Assembly: GCA_021107335.1 (NCBI GenBank)
Contig: JAIOSZ010000121.1
Span: forward strand, 1 to 6,623
From: Desulfuromonadaceae bacterium
GTDB taxonomy: Bacteria; Desulfobacterota; Desulfuromonadia; Desulfuromonadales; Syntrophotaleaceae
Reading direction: 5' to 3'
DNA: 6,623 bases
Shown: piece by piece, positions 1 through 6,450 of the stretch
Position numbering within the stretch: the first letter of the stretch is position 1
Layout of the letters: each line of letters begins with the position of its first letter
Notes under the pieces: model-generated
What the model saw: only the letters and a program-made list of their open reading frames with translations
What the model was told of the DNA's origin: nothing
Database searches by the model: none
Made by a program: the position numbers and the translations under genes

Positions 1-210
1 GAAGGGGTGCAGATTCTTATCGGTAGCGCCGACAATCATAGCGAAATCGAAGGCTGTAGTCTGGTGACTTCCTGCTACTCTAGCCACCGCGGCACGACCG
101 GCATTCTGGGGGTGATCGGACCAACACGCATGCCCTATGCCATGGTTATCCCGTTGGTCGACTATGCCGCAACCCTGGTGAGCGATATTTTGAATAGCGA
201 ATCGGAATAA
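1..210 (+). CDS. hrcA: Heat-inducible transcription repressor HrcA, C-terminal end (5' truncated by window)
   Basis: This is the last 69 codons of HrcA, the DNA-binding repressor that in many bacteria holds the dnaK and groE operons off through the CIRCE operator. Frame 1 is open from the first base to the TAA at 208-210. The visible part is the conserved C-terminal end of the HrcA regulatory domain. It includes the 'IGSADN' stretch, the 'CSLVTSCYSS' strand, and the signature 'LGVIGPTRMPYAMVIPLVDY' that lies close to the C-terminus in the family. The N-terminal winged-helix domain, the promoter and any CIRCE element lie left of the window. grpE follows after 23 bases, which fits the common order hrcA-grpE-dnaK-dnaJ. 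The family assignment is firm. That it regulates this operon is inferred from family knowledge and gene order. Confidence 0.95.
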   Translation, partial: EGVQILIGSADNHSEIEGCSLVTSCYSSHRGTTGILGVIGPTRMPYAMVIPLVDYAATLVSDILNSESE

Positions 211-217
211 GAAGAAT

Positions 218-226
218 AAAGGAGAG
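218..226 (+). promoter_or_regulatory. Ribosome binding site of grpE (fixes TTG start)
   Basis: AAAGGAGAG lies 7 bases before the TTG at 234. This purine-rich Shine-Dalgarno match is the main reason to accept the non-ATG start: no ATG or GTG in frame sits as well placed, and the protein begins with the usual charged GrpE N-terminus. Confidence 0.8.
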
Positions 227-233
227 AAAACCC

Positions 234-812
234 TTGCCAAAGAATAAGAAACACGAACAGGATGAAGCCGCGGACGCAAATCAGGAGGCCCAGGACGGGA
301 CTTCGCCAGTGGCCGAAGAGGGTGCGATTTCTGCGGAGGAAGTCCTCGCCGAAAGTCGGGCCGAGGCCCAAAAAAACTGGGATTTGTATCTGCGTGAGCG
401 GGCTGAGTTGGAGAACTACCGTAAGCGCATGCAACGGGAAAAAGAGGACCTAGCTCGCTTCGCTAACGAAAACCTTCTGCGCGAAATGCTGCCGATTCTT
501 GACAATCTGGAACGGGCCGTAGCCCACGCTGAGCAGGAGCAGGAAGGCGGTCTACTCGAAGGGGTACAGATGACCCTCGAACAGTTCCGCAAGACCCTCG
601 AGCGGCTCGGCGTCGTCCCGGTGGCTGCCATTGGCCAGCCCTTCAGCCCCGACTTTCACGAAGCCATGGGTCAGCTGGAAAGCAGCGAGCAGGCTCCGAA
701 CACCGTAGTGCAAGAAATGCAGAAGGGTTACACCCTCAACGACAGGCTGTTGCGACCGGCATTGGTAATGATTGCCAAAGCCCCAGCGGCACCGACGAAG
801 GATTCACAATAA
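234..812 (+). CDS. grpE: Nucleotide exchange factor GrpE
   Basis: GrpE is the cytoplasmic dimeric co-chaperone that opens the DnaK nucleotide cleft and releases ADP, resetting the Hsp70 cycle. The protein is 192 residues, a normal length for the family. Residues 1-38 or so are charged, acidic and probably disordered. A long helix for the dimeric coiled coil follows, with the family-typical 'ENYRKRMQREKEDLARFANE' and 'LLREMLPILDNLERA'. The C-terminal beta domain that contacts DnaK contains 'PFSPDFHEAMGQ' and the GrpE signature 'GYTLNDRLLRPALVMIAK'. Translation starts at TTG (234), supported by AAAGGAGAG 7 bases upstream. The gene lies 23 bases after hrcA and 61 bases before dnaK, so it is very likely cotranscribed with both. 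Nothing is truncated or missing. Confidence 0.97.
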   Translation: MPKNKKHEQDEAADANQEAQDGTSPVAEEGAISAEEVLAESRAEAQKNWDLYLRERAELENYRKRMQREKEDLARFANENLLREMLPILDNLERAVAHAEQEQEGGLLEGVQMTLEQFRKTLERLGVVPVAAIGQPFSPDFHEAMGQLESSEQAPNTVVQEMQKGYTLNDRLLRPALVMIAKAPAAPTKDSQ

Positions 813-817
813 TCGGT

Positions 818-844
818 CTTTGATTTTACGCTAAGCCATATAAA
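818..844 (+). promoter_or_regulatory. Possible internal heat-shock (sigma-32-like) promoter before dnaK
   Basis: The 61-base grpE-dnaK gap is clearly AT-richer than the flanking genes. It contains CTTTGATT (818-825) followed by GCCATATAAA (835-844). The arrangement resembles a sigma-32 promoter (CTTGAA, 13-15 bases, CCCCAT), but the -35 match is partial and the spacing is about 12 bases. Read as a sigma-70 promoter (TTGATT/TATAAA), the spacer of 13 bases is too short. It could simply be an AT-rich translation enhancer. This is a weak call. Confidence 0.22.
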
Positions 845-856
845 GAAAACATCTAC

Positions 857-864
857 AAGGAGGA
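857..864 (+). promoter_or_regulatory. Strong ribosome binding site of dnaK
   Basis: AAGGAGGA sits 9 bases before the ATG at 874. It is the nearest match to the full anti-Shine-Dalgarno complement in the window, and it is paired with the only ATG start of the five + strand genes. This fits DnaK being needed in far greater amounts than GrpE and DnaJ. Confidence 0.85.
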
Positions 865-873
865 AATAAAGTT

Positions 874-2781
874 ATGGGTAAAGTAATCGGTATAGACCTT
901 GGCACCACCAATTCATGTGTTGCCGTCATGGAAGGTGGCGAGCCCATCGTCATCGCCAATGCAGAAGGCAACCGGACCACGCCGTCCATGGTCGCCTTTT
1001 CCGAGAGCGGTGAGCGGTTGGTCGGTCAGCAGGCTAAACGCCAAGCGGTGACCAACCCGGAGAATACGCTGTTCGCCATCAAGCGCCTGGTTGGCCGTAA
1101 GTACGACAGTGATGCGGTACGCAAGGATATCGATATCAGCCCCTTTAGTATCATCAACGCTGACAATGGTGATGCCTGGGTTGAAGCCCGCGGCAAAAAA
1201 TACAGCCCGCCGGAAATTTCGGCCATGATCCTGCAGAAGATGAAGAAAACTGCCGAAGACTACCTGGGCGAGGCGGTAACCGAAGCGGTCATTACCGTTC
1301 CGGCTTACTTTAACGACTCCCAGCGTCAGGCCACTAAGGATGCCGGAAAGATCGCAGGTCTTGAAGTTTTGCGTATCATCAACGAGCCGACTGCTGCTTC
1401 CTTGGCCTATGGTCTGGACAAGAAGGGCGAAGAGAAAGTTGCCGTCTTTGACCTCGGTGGCGGTACTTTCGATGTCTCCATCCTCGAATTGGGCGATGGC
1501 GTATTCGAAGTTAAATCGACCAACGGTGATACCTTCCTCGGCGGCGAGGACTTCGACCAGCACATCATCGATTATGTGGCTGCCGAGTTCAAAAAAGATC
1601 AGGGCATCGATCTGCGGGGCGACAAAATGGCCCTGCAGCGCCTCAAGGAAGCCTGTGAAAAGGCCAAGTGCGAACTCTCCAGCTCCATGGAGACCGACAT
1701 CAATCTGCCCTTTATCACCGCGGATCAGTCTGGCCCCAAGCACATGAATATCAAGCTGACCCGCTCCAAGCTGGAAAGCATCTGTGCCAGCCTCCTCGAT
1801 CGTCTGGTGGAGCCTTGCCGTACTGCCCTTAAGGATGCCGGACTATCTGCTTCGGATATCGACGAAGTACTGTTGGTCGGTGGCATGTCTCGTATGCCGG
1901 CGGTACAAAGCAAGGTGCAGGAGATATTCAACAAGGCACCTAACAAGGGAGTCAATCCCGATGAAGTGGTCGCTATCGGCGCCGCGATTCAGGGTGGAGT
2001 TCTCAAGGGCGACGTCAAAGACGTATTGCTGCTCGACGTTTCTCCTCTGTCTCTGGGTATCGAAACCCTCGGTGCGGTGATGACCAAACTCATCGAAAAA
2101 AACACCACTATCCCTTGCAAGAAGAGCCAGATCTTCTCCACTGCGGCCGACAATCAGCCGGCTGTATCGGTTCACGTGCTGCAAGGTGAGCGGGAAATGG
2201 CGGAAGGCAACAAGACCATCGGTCGTTTTGAGCTGGTCGGTATTCCCGCCGCTCCCCGGGGCGTGCCTCAGGTTGAGGTTACCTTCGATATCGACGCCAA
2301 CGGAATCCTGCATGTTTCCGCCAAGGATCTCGGTACCGGTAAGGAACAGTCGATCCGCATTACTGCTTCCTCCGGTCTTAGCGACGAAGAGATCGATAAG
2401 ATGGTCAAGGATGCTGAGACCCATGCTGACGAGGACAAAGAGAAAAAGGAACTCGTCGAGGTGCGTAATCAGGCTGACGGCATGGTCTATACCACCGAAA
2501 AATCCCTCAAGGAGCATGGCGACAAGGTTGACGAAGAGACTCGCAAGAATATCGAGCAGGCTCTTGAAGAGTTGAAAAAAGCCATGGAAGGGGACGATTC
2601 TGCCGACATTAAGCAGAAGACCGAAGCCCTGGCGACCGCTTCTCACAAGCTGGCCGAAGCCATGTACAAGCAAGAAGAGGCTGGCGACGCAGGTGCTGAA
2701 GGCGCTGCTGAAGACGAAGAAGCCGCTGATGAAGGGGTTGTCGACGCTGAGTTTGAAGAAGTGGACGAAGACAAGGCCTAA
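874..2781 (+). CDS. dnaK: Molecular chaperone DnaK (Hsp70)
   Basis: DnaK is the ATP-driven cytoplasmic Hsp70 that binds and releases exposed hydrophobic segments of unfolded proteins. At 635 residues it is full length. The N-terminal ATPase domain (about 1-385) shows phosphate loop 1 '[13 protein letters not shown]' at residue 5 onward, 'AIKRLVGRK' near 70, '[13 protein letters not shown]', '[14 protein letters not shown]', the second signature '[15 protein letters not shown]', the '[12 protein letters not shown]' segment that holds the autophosphorylated Thr, and the third signature '[14 protein letters not shown]'. The interdomain linker '[18 protein letters not shown]' follows, then the substrate-binding beta sandwich, a helical lid from about residue 505 ('[17 protein letters not shown]'), and an acidic tail ending in '[13 protein letters not shown]', close to the usual EEVxD-type bacterial tail. 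The GrpE-responsive, Gram-negative type is indicated by the '[11 protein letters not shown]' insertion. The ATG start is fixed by AAGGAGGA. grpE is upstream and dnaJ downstream. Confidence 0.99.
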   Translation: MGKVIGIDLGTTNSCVAVMEGGEPIVIANAEGNRTTPSMVAFSESGERLVGQQAKRQAVTNPENTLFAIKRLVGRKYDSDAVRKDIDISPFSIINADNGDAWVEARGKKYSPPEISAMILQKMKKTAEDYLGEAVTEAVITVPAYFNDSQRQATKDAGKIAGLEVLRIINEPTAASLAYGLDKKGEEKVAVFDLGGGTFDVSILELGDGVFEVKSTNGDTFLGGEDFDQHIIDYVAAEFKKDQGIDLRGDKMALQRLKEACEKAKCELSSSMETDINLPFITADQSGPKHMNIKLTRSKLESICASLLDRLVEPCRTALKDAGLSASDIDEVLLVGGMSRMPAVQSKVQEIFNKAPNKGVNPDEVVAIGAAIQGGVLKGDVKDVLLLDVSPLSLGIETLGAVMTKLIEKNTTIPCKKSQIFSTAADNQPAVSVHVLQGEREMAEGNKTIGRFELVGIPAAPRGVPQVEVTFDIDANGILHVSAKDLGTGKEQSIRITASSGLSDEEIDKMVKDAETHADEDKEKKELVEVRNQADGMVYTTEKSLKEHGDKVDEETRKNIEQALEELKKAMEGDDSADIKQKTEALATASHKLAEAMYKQEEAGDAGAEGAAEDEEAADEGVVDAEFEEVDEDKA

Positions 2782-2812
2782 CCCAGCGTTAAAGCTCATG
2801 TTGTACCTATGA

Positions 2813-2844
2813 CGGCAGGAGCCGGGGAAACCCGGCTCCTGTTG
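2813..2844 (+). promoter_or_regulatory. GC-rich GAAA-tetraloop hairpin between dnaK and dnaJ (attenuator or mRNA stabiliser)
   Basis: CAGGAGCCGGG (2816-2826) pairs perfectly with CCCGGCTCCTG (2831-2841) around a GAAA tetraloop. Three further pairs, two of them G-U, extend the stem to 2813-2844. It begins 31 bases after the dnaK stop. The bases that follow (TGTTCACAG) form no proper U-tract, so full termination is unlikely. The plausible roles are partial attenuation, a barrier to 3' exonucleases protecting dnaK mRNA, or a processing site that lowers dnaJ expression relative to dnaK. The structure is seen in the sequence; the role is inferred. Confidence 0.7.
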
Positions 2845-2860
2845 CTGTTCACAGATTCTG

Positions 2861-2880
2861 CGTCGGGTCCCTGCCCGGCG
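2861..2880 (+). promoter_or_regulatory. Second hairpin just upstream of the dnaJ ribosome binding site
   Basis: CGTCGGG (2861-2867) pairs with CCCGGCG (2874-2880), with one G-U pair and the six-base loop TCCCTG. It ends 11 bases before AGGGG (2892-2896), the likely dnaJ Shine-Dalgarno, which itself lies inside the palindrome CCCTAGGG (2888-2895). Together with the preceding hairpin, this leader could limit translation of dnaJ at normal temperature. No experiment or comparison supports that here. Confidence 0.45.
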
Positions 2881-2903
2881 GTCATTTCCCTAGGGGCACG
2901 AAC

Positions 2904-4028
2904 TTGGAAAAGCGCGATTATTATGAGGTGCTCGGCGTCCACCGCAACGCCGACGAAACCGAACTCAAAAAGGCTTATCGGAAACTGGCCATTAAGTATC
3001 ACCCCGATAAGAATCCCGGAAATAAAGAGGCAGAAGAAACTTTCAAGGAGCTCTCCGAAGCCTATTCGGTTCTTTCCGACCGCCAGCAGCGGGCCACTTA
3101 CGACCAATACGGTCATGCTGGTCTCGGTGGCGGCGGTGGAGGAGGAGGTGGTTTCTCCAGCAGTGGTTTTGGCGGCAGCCCCTTTGAGGACCTGTTTGGC
3201 GATATCTTTGGCGATCTATTCGGTGGTCGAGCCGGTGGTCGCACCAGTCGTGGCCAGCGCGGCGATGATCTGCGTTATAATTTGGGCATCAAATTTGAGG
3301 ATGCGGCATTTGGTCTTGAAACCAAGGTTCAGATTCCCCGCTATCAGACCTGCGAGCCCTGCGATGGCTCGGGCGCCAAGCCTGGCACTAGCCCCCGCAC
3401 CTGCGAGGTCTGTCGCGGGGCTGGACAGGTACGCTACCAGCAGGGATACTTCTCTTTGACCCGTCCCTGCCCAGAATGCAACGGTGCCGGTCAGGTCATC
3501 GACCAACCTTGCACCGATTGCGGTGGCCAGGGCCGAGTCAAGAGTAAGAAGACCCTTTCCCTGAAGATCCCGGCCGGGGTGGAGAGTGGTAGCCGCCTTA
3601 AGCTTACCGGTGAAGGGGAGCCGGGGCTACAGGGAGGCCCTCCCGGCGATCTCTATGTGGTGATCAACGTCCAGGAGCATCCGCTGTTTCGCCGCGAAGG
3701 ACAGGAGATTATCTGCGAAATTCCAATTTCCTTTCCTCAGGCCGCCCTCGGCTGCGACTTGGAAGTGCCGACCCTAGAGGAAAAAATGACCATCAAGGTT
3801 CCCTCCGGCACCCAATCGGGCAAGGTGGTCCAGTTGCCGAGTAAGGGATTCCCTTCCCTGCAGGGCTATGCCCGTGGCGATCAGCTGGTGGTGTTGCGGG
3901 TCGAAACCCCCACCAAATTGACCGCCCGGCAGAAGGAATTGCTGGAAGAATTCGCCCTTGAGGGGGGGCAGGACATCCACCCCATGGGTAAGAGCTTTTT
4001 GGAAAAGGTTAAGGAACTGTTCGGCTGA
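2904..4028 (+). CDS. dnaJ: Chaperone protein DnaJ (Hsp40, type I)
   Basis: DnaJ binds unfolded proteins, passes them to DnaK and stimulates its ATPase. The 374 residues have the full type I architecture. The J domain is residues 1-70, starting '[11 protein letters not shown]', with the catalytic HPD at 33-35. A Gly/Phe region at about 72-115 opens with a run of nine glycines. The cysteine-rich zinc domain (residues 150 to about 210) has four canonical CxxCxGxG repeats ([32 protein letters not shown]), so both zinc sites are intact. The two C-terminal beta domains follow, with '[21 protein letters not shown]' split around the first and '[19 protein letters not shown]' in the second. The start is TTG at 2904: it places the J domain at the usual distance from the N-terminus, and AGGGG lies 7 bases upstream. 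The 122-base gap after dnaK holds two hairpins. The next gene begins 32 bases after the stop. Confidence 0.98.
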   Translation: MEKRDYYEVLGVHRNADETELKKAYRKLAIKYHPDKNPGNKEAEETFKELSEAYSVLSDRQQRATYDQYGHAGLGGGGGGGGGFSSSGFGGSPFEDLFGDIFGDLFGGRAGGRTSRGQRGDDLRYNLGIKFEDAAFGLETKVQIPRYQTCEPCDGSGAKPGTSPRTCEVCRGAGQVRYQQGYFSLTRPCPECNGAGQVIDQPCTDCGGQGRVKSKKTLSLKIPAGVESGSRLKLTGEGEPGLQGGPPGDLYVVINVQEHPLFRREGQEIICEIPISFPQAALGCDLEVPTLEEKMTIKVPSGTQSGKVVQLPSKGFPSLQGYARGDQLVVLRVETPTKLTARQKELLEEFALEGGQDIHPMGKSFLEKVKELFG

Positions 4029-4048
4029 ATCAGCCACCACCCAGGTAC

Positions 4049-4053
4049 GGGAG
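4049..4053 (+). promoter_or_regulatory. Ribosome binding site supporting the GTG start at 4061
   Basis: GGGAG lies 7 bases before GTG at 4061. The alternative in-frame ATG at 4136 has no convincing Shine-Dalgarno, and starting there would remove the basic n-region of the signal peptide. The GTG start is therefore preferred. Confidence 0.6.
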
Positions 4054-4060
4054 CGCAAAG

Positions 4061-5980
4061 GTGATATCGTCAAGTCATGCTGTAGCGAATAGAACCGCGG
4101 TGTTGCGTCAAGGCTCCGCTTCGATCTTGCTAGGGATGTTGACCCTGCTACTGTTATGGTCCGTCAGCGGGGTGTCTATGGCCGCGATGGAACCGGCTGA
4201 TGGCGCCTTGCAGCAGGGACTGCACTATTACCGGATGGGGGAACTAGACCGGGCTCAGGCGGTGTTGCTCGATTACTTGGCCGGGCAGACGGATCCGGTC
4301 CAAGAACCAGAAGCACTCCTGGTGCTAGCTCGTATTTATCAACAGCATGGCCGTTATGATCAGGTGCTGCACTATTTGCAGCGTGTTCCAAAGACCCTGC
4401 GTGGCAGTGAAACTAAACTGCTAGAAGGAGCTGCGCTGGTTCGGTTGGGCCGCAGCGAAGAGGGCCTTACCCTGCTGGCAGGGATCGATGACAATCGCCT
4501 GTCCCGTTCCGATCAGGGATGTCGCCTGGCCGACTTGGCAACAGGTCATCTCGATCAGCAGCATTGGCTGCAGGCACTCTATTTTATTCATGCTTACTTG
4601 CCTCTGGCCGCCGATCGGGAGCAGACCGATACGCTGTTGCAACGAACGGGTGAAGTGGTAACCGATCAACTTAGTGAGGCACAACTCGCCGAAGCGGTTT
4701 TTATGTTTCAGGGCTCTGCAGTCGGTCAGGCTGCCGGCCTACAACTAGCGCTACGCAACTGGCACAATGGCAACGAGCTTGCGGCTCGTCGTCAGATTGA
4801 AAGAGTGCTGCAACAGCCCAATGCTTTTCCGGGCCGGGAAGAAGCGGTGAAATTACGCGATCGCCTGTTTGGAGCACCGGTTAAGAGTCGAGTGCTGGGG
4901 GTGATTTTGCCCTTGTCAGGGCGTTACGCGGTCTTTGGCAAGGCCGTGCGGCAGGGCATAGAACTGGCTCTGGAGCAGCTCTGCAATGCCGAGTACCCAG
5001 TAAAACTACTGTTTCGTGACAGCGCCGGAGATGCAGCTCTTAGTGCGCGGGCGGTATCGGAGTTGGCTAATTCCGGTCAGGCCTTGGCCGTGCTCGGCCC
5101 CCTCACCGGAACCGCCGCCAAAGGGGCAGCGGCGCGGGCGCAGCTAGAACGTCTACCGTTGCTGGCCCTGAGCCAGCGCAACGGCTTGGCAGAAATTGGC
5201 CCCTATGTCTTTCGTAGTTCCCTGACCAGTTCTATGCAGGCTCGAGCCCTGGCGCGCTATGCGATCGAGGTACGGGGCCTGCGCACCTTCGCTGTGCTGG
5301 CGCCCGACAATCGTCTGGGGCAGGAGATGAGCAGCCGTTTTGCAGCCGAGGTGGAGCAACGGGGTGGTCACATCGTCGCGTCGCGACGTTACGTCGCCGA
5401 CGCCACCGATTTTCGGCGCCAGATATTGCTGCTCAAGGGCGAGAATCCCGACGCCCCGGAACAACCGGAAACGCCTGCCACGCCGGAAGCTGAACAAGAG
5501 TTGCCACCGTTGCCCTTCGAGGCGCTGTTCATTCCCGATTACGCCGAGAGGGTCGGCTTGATTGCACCGCAGCTGGCTTATTACGGGGTGCGGGATGTGC
5601 CCCTGTTGGGTATCAATGGCTGGAACGATCCGGAACTACTGCGTATGGCTGGCGGTTATGTCGAGGGCGCAATTTTTAGTGATGGCTTTTATCGCTACAG
5701 CCCCTATCCCTTTGTGCAGGCCTTCGTCAATAGCTACTTTGAGCGCTACGGAGCCGAGCCGACTATTCTTGAAGCTCAGGGTTACGATGCGGCCGGCATC
5801 TTGCTGGCACAGATCAGCCGCGGCGAGCAGCTGTCGCGGGACGATTTGCGTAATGCGCTGAGTCAATTGCGAAATTATCCCGGGGTGGCTGGGGCGACTT
5901 CTTTTGATGCTCAGGGGGATGCGCAGAAGGTGTTGTTTCTGCTGCAGGTGCAGAATGGGAATATTGTGCAGATCAACTGA
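4061..5980 (+). CDS. Exported TPR / periplasmic-binding-fold protein, LpoA (penicillin-binding protein activator)-like
   Basis: This is a 639-residue protein predicted to be exported. Residues 1-42 look like a signal peptide with a long n-region containing two Arg, a hydrophobic core 'ILLGMLTLLLLWS', and a likely signal peptidase I site after S-M-A (residue 41). Residues 45 to about 270 are helical and TPR-like ('LQQGLHYYRMGELDRAQAVL', 'ALLVLARIYQQHGRYDQVL'). From about 277 a type I periplasmic-binding fold begins ('RVLGVILPLSGRYAVFGKAV'). It continues with 'GPLTGTAAKGAA', 'FEALFIPDYAERVGLIAPQL', 'LLGINGWNDPELLRMAGGYV' and 'GAIFSDGFY', and ends with the 'YDAAGILLAQI' region. The TPR-plus-binding-fold order matches the LpoA/LppC family, whose gammaproteobacterial member is an outer-membrane lipoprotein that activates PBP1A in peptidoglycan synthesis. 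Here there is no lipobox Cys, so a soluble or otherwise anchored periplasmic form is implied. A branched-chain amino-acid-type binding protein is the alternative, but no transporter genes are next to it. It lies 32 bases after dnaJ, probably in the same operon. Confidence 0.8.
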   Translation: MISSSHAVANRTAVLRQGSASILLGMLTLLLLWSVSGVSMAAMEPADGALQQGLHYYRMGELDRAQAVLLDYLAGQTDPVQEPEALLVLARIYQQHGRYDQVLHYLQRVPKTLRGSETKLLEGAALVRLGRSEEGLTLLAGIDDNRLSRSDQGCRLADLATGHLDQQHWLQALYFIHAYLPLAADREQTDTLLQRTGEVVTDQLSEAQLAEAVFMFQGSAVGQAAGLQLALRNWHNGNELAARRQIERVLQQPNAFPGREEAVKLRDRLFGAPVKSRVLGVILPLSGRYAVFGKAVRQGIELALEQLCNAEYPVKLLFRDSAGDAALSARAVSELANSGQALAVLGPLTGTAAKGAAARAQLERLPLLALSQRNGLAEIGPYVFRSSLTSSMQARALARYAIEVRGLRTFAVLAPDNRLGQEMSSRFAAEVEQRGGHIVASRRYVADATDFRRQILLLKGENPDAPEQPETPATPEAEQELPPLPFEALFIPDYAERVGLIAPQLAYYGVRDVPLLGINGWNDPELLRMAGGYVEGAIFSDGFYRYSPYPFVQAFVNSYFERYGAEPTILEAQGYDAAGILLAQISRGEQLSRDDLRNALSQLRNYPGVAGATSFDAQGDAQKVLFLLQVQNGNIVQIN

Positions 5981-6007
5981 GGCGTTACTTCCGATCGATT
6001 GATAGAT

Positions 6008-6051
6008 ACAAAACAGGCCGGTTGCTTACTTAAGCAGCTGGCCTGTTTTGT
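6008..6051 (+). terminator. Intrinsic terminator of the chaperone operon
   Basis: A nearly continuous 20-bp stem runs from 6008-6027 to 6032-6051 around an ACTT loop, with two wobble pairs. The outer arms are ACAAAACAGGCC and GGCCTGTTTTGT. The 3' arm and following bases supply the U-rich stretch (TTTTGTTTCATT). It begins 27 bases after the stop of the exported protein's gene, so it ends + strand transcription. The A-rich 5' arm could give weaker termination from the other strand. Confidence 0.92.
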
Positions 6052-6064
6052 TTCATTAAACCAA

Positions 6065-6084
6065 GGGTTGCGTCCCCGCCCGAC
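6065..6084 (+). repeat. 20-base direct repeat, copy 1
   Basis: GGGTTGCGTCCCCGCCCGAC recurs at 6142-6161 with a single difference (T to C at the ninth base). The two copies are offset by 77 bases. This copy stands alone, just after the operon terminator; the second copy leads into the structured region. It may be the remnant of a truncated second unit of the same repeat. Confidence 0.75.
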
Positions 6085-6141
6085 TTAAAGTTTGGTGTGG
6101 GTCAGTTTTCCGGCTGCCCTGTATAAACCTTCAAGACCGCA

Positions 6142-6161
6142 GGGTTGCGCCCCCGCCCGAC
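6142..6161 (+). repeat. 20-base direct repeat, copy 2
   Basis: GGGTTGCGCCCCCGCCCGAC matches the copy at 6065-6084 at 19 of 20 positions. It forms the left boundary of the inverted-repeat-rich stretch that follows, so it may mark the start of the repeat unit. Confidence 0.75.
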
Positions 6162-6163
6162 GC

Positions 6164-6195
6164 CCTACTCTTTTTACACGCCAAAAAAGAGTAGG
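6164..6195. repeat. Perfect 12-bp inverted repeat (hairpin)
   Basis: CCTACTCTTTTT (6164-6175) and AAAAAGAGTAGG (6184-6195) are perfect complements around the 8-base loop ACACGCCA. No T-run follows on either strand, so it is not an intrinsic terminator. It is the first helix of the structured region. Confidence 0.85.
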
Positions 6196-6245
6196 CAGAA
6201 AAAGGCGCCCCAACTCCTTGCCCTTCGGGTACCCTACGCTGCGCA

Positions 6246-6310
6246 GACGTTTTGCGGGCGGGGAAAAACTCGCTGCGCTCAGACATTCCCCCGCCTGATC
6301 GCAAAACGTC
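6246..6310. repeat. Long two-part hairpin within the structured region
   Basis: The outer stem GACGTTTTGC (6246-6255) pairs with GCAAAACGTC (6301-6310), 10 of 10. After a small asymmetric bulge, the inner stem GGCGGGG (6257-6263) pairs with CCCCGCC (6289-6295), extended by two A-T pairs across a one-base bulge. About 20 bases form the apical loop. Both stems are GC-rich enough to be stable in RNA or as a DNA cruciform. Confidence 0.85.
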
Positions 6311-6329
6311 CACTTCGCTTCGGCTGCGT

Positions 6330-6397
6330 CACAGGGGGTGGAAGGGCAAAAGTCTTACAGCTTGAAGCTTTTCGTTTGATGGTTTTCACCCCCTGTG
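6330..6397. repeat. Perfect 11-bp inverted repeat CACAGGGGGTG / CACCCCCTGTG
   Basis: The arms at 6330-6340 and 6387-6397 match at every position and enclose 46 bases, which include the small dyad AGCTTGAAGCT (6359-6369). A third, partial copy, CACAGGGG, lies at 6410-6417 and could compete for the same partner arm. Confidence 0.85.
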
Positions 6398-6450
6398 AGT
6401 GCCGCCAAACACAGGGGCCAATAAGGGGCTACGAGTCAAATTAAAAAACT

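Larger units (their letters stand above)
6142..6440. repeat. Structured non-coding region, probable interspersed repeat or ncRNA
   Basis: About 300 bases between the two terminators are packed with perfect inverted repeats: CCTACTCTTTTT/AAAAAGAGTAGG (6164-6175/6184-6195), TTGCCCTTC/GAAGGGCAA (6218-6226/6341-6349), GACGTTTTGC/GCAAAACGTC (6246-6255/6301-6310), inside it GGCGGGG/CCCCGCC (6257-6263/6289-6295), and CACAGGGGGTG/CACCCCCTGTG (6330-6340/6387-6397). CACAGGGG recurs at 6410-6417. Short open frames of 60-99 codons exist in several overlapping frames on both strands. They are Arg/Pro/Ala-rich, lack good ribosome binding sites and resemble no known domain, so they are not called as genes. 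The arrangement resembles chromosomal interspersed repeats of proteobacteria that often generate spurious short 'hypothetical proteins'; that resemblance is from memory and unchecked. No transposase is present. Confidence 0.6.

Noticed and set aside
1..233. CIRCE operator (TTAGCACTC-N9-GAGTGCTAA) for HrcA
   Set aside because: No match was seen here or in the dnaK and dnaJ leaders. It would be expected upstream of hrcA, outside the window.
913..1743. 276-codon open frame on the - strand opposite the DnaK ATPase domain
   Set aside because: It has the same explanation: a shadow of dnaK codon usage with no recognisable protein features.
1843..2799. 318-codon open frame on the - strand opposite dnaK
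   Set aside because: It is antisense to a fully conserved dnaK and arises from that gene's codon bias. Long antisense frames opposite Hsp70 genes are a known artefact. It has no domain, ribosome binding site or promoter of its own.
2809..3459. 216-codon + strand frame overlapping the start of dnaJ
   Set aside because: It runs out of frame through the J domain and glycine-rich region. Its low-complexity Ala/Val-rich translation is a frame-shifted reading of dnaJ.
5374..5402. Palindromic GC-rich stretch around CGTCGCGACG inside the exported protein gene
   Set aside because: It is a short palindrome within an intact coding frame in GC-rich DNA, with no partner elements, so it is likely chance.
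6061..6440. CRISPR array or insertion sequence
   Set aside because: Only two direct repeat copies exist, without regular spacers, and there is no transposase, cas gene or clear terminal inverted repeat with target duplication.
6092..6444. Overlapping short frames of 60-99 codons on both strands in the intergenic region
   Set aside because: They are Arg/Pro-rich, overlap each other in different frames, lack ribosome binding sites and sit on the inverted-repeat region. They are better explained as translations of a structured repeat.
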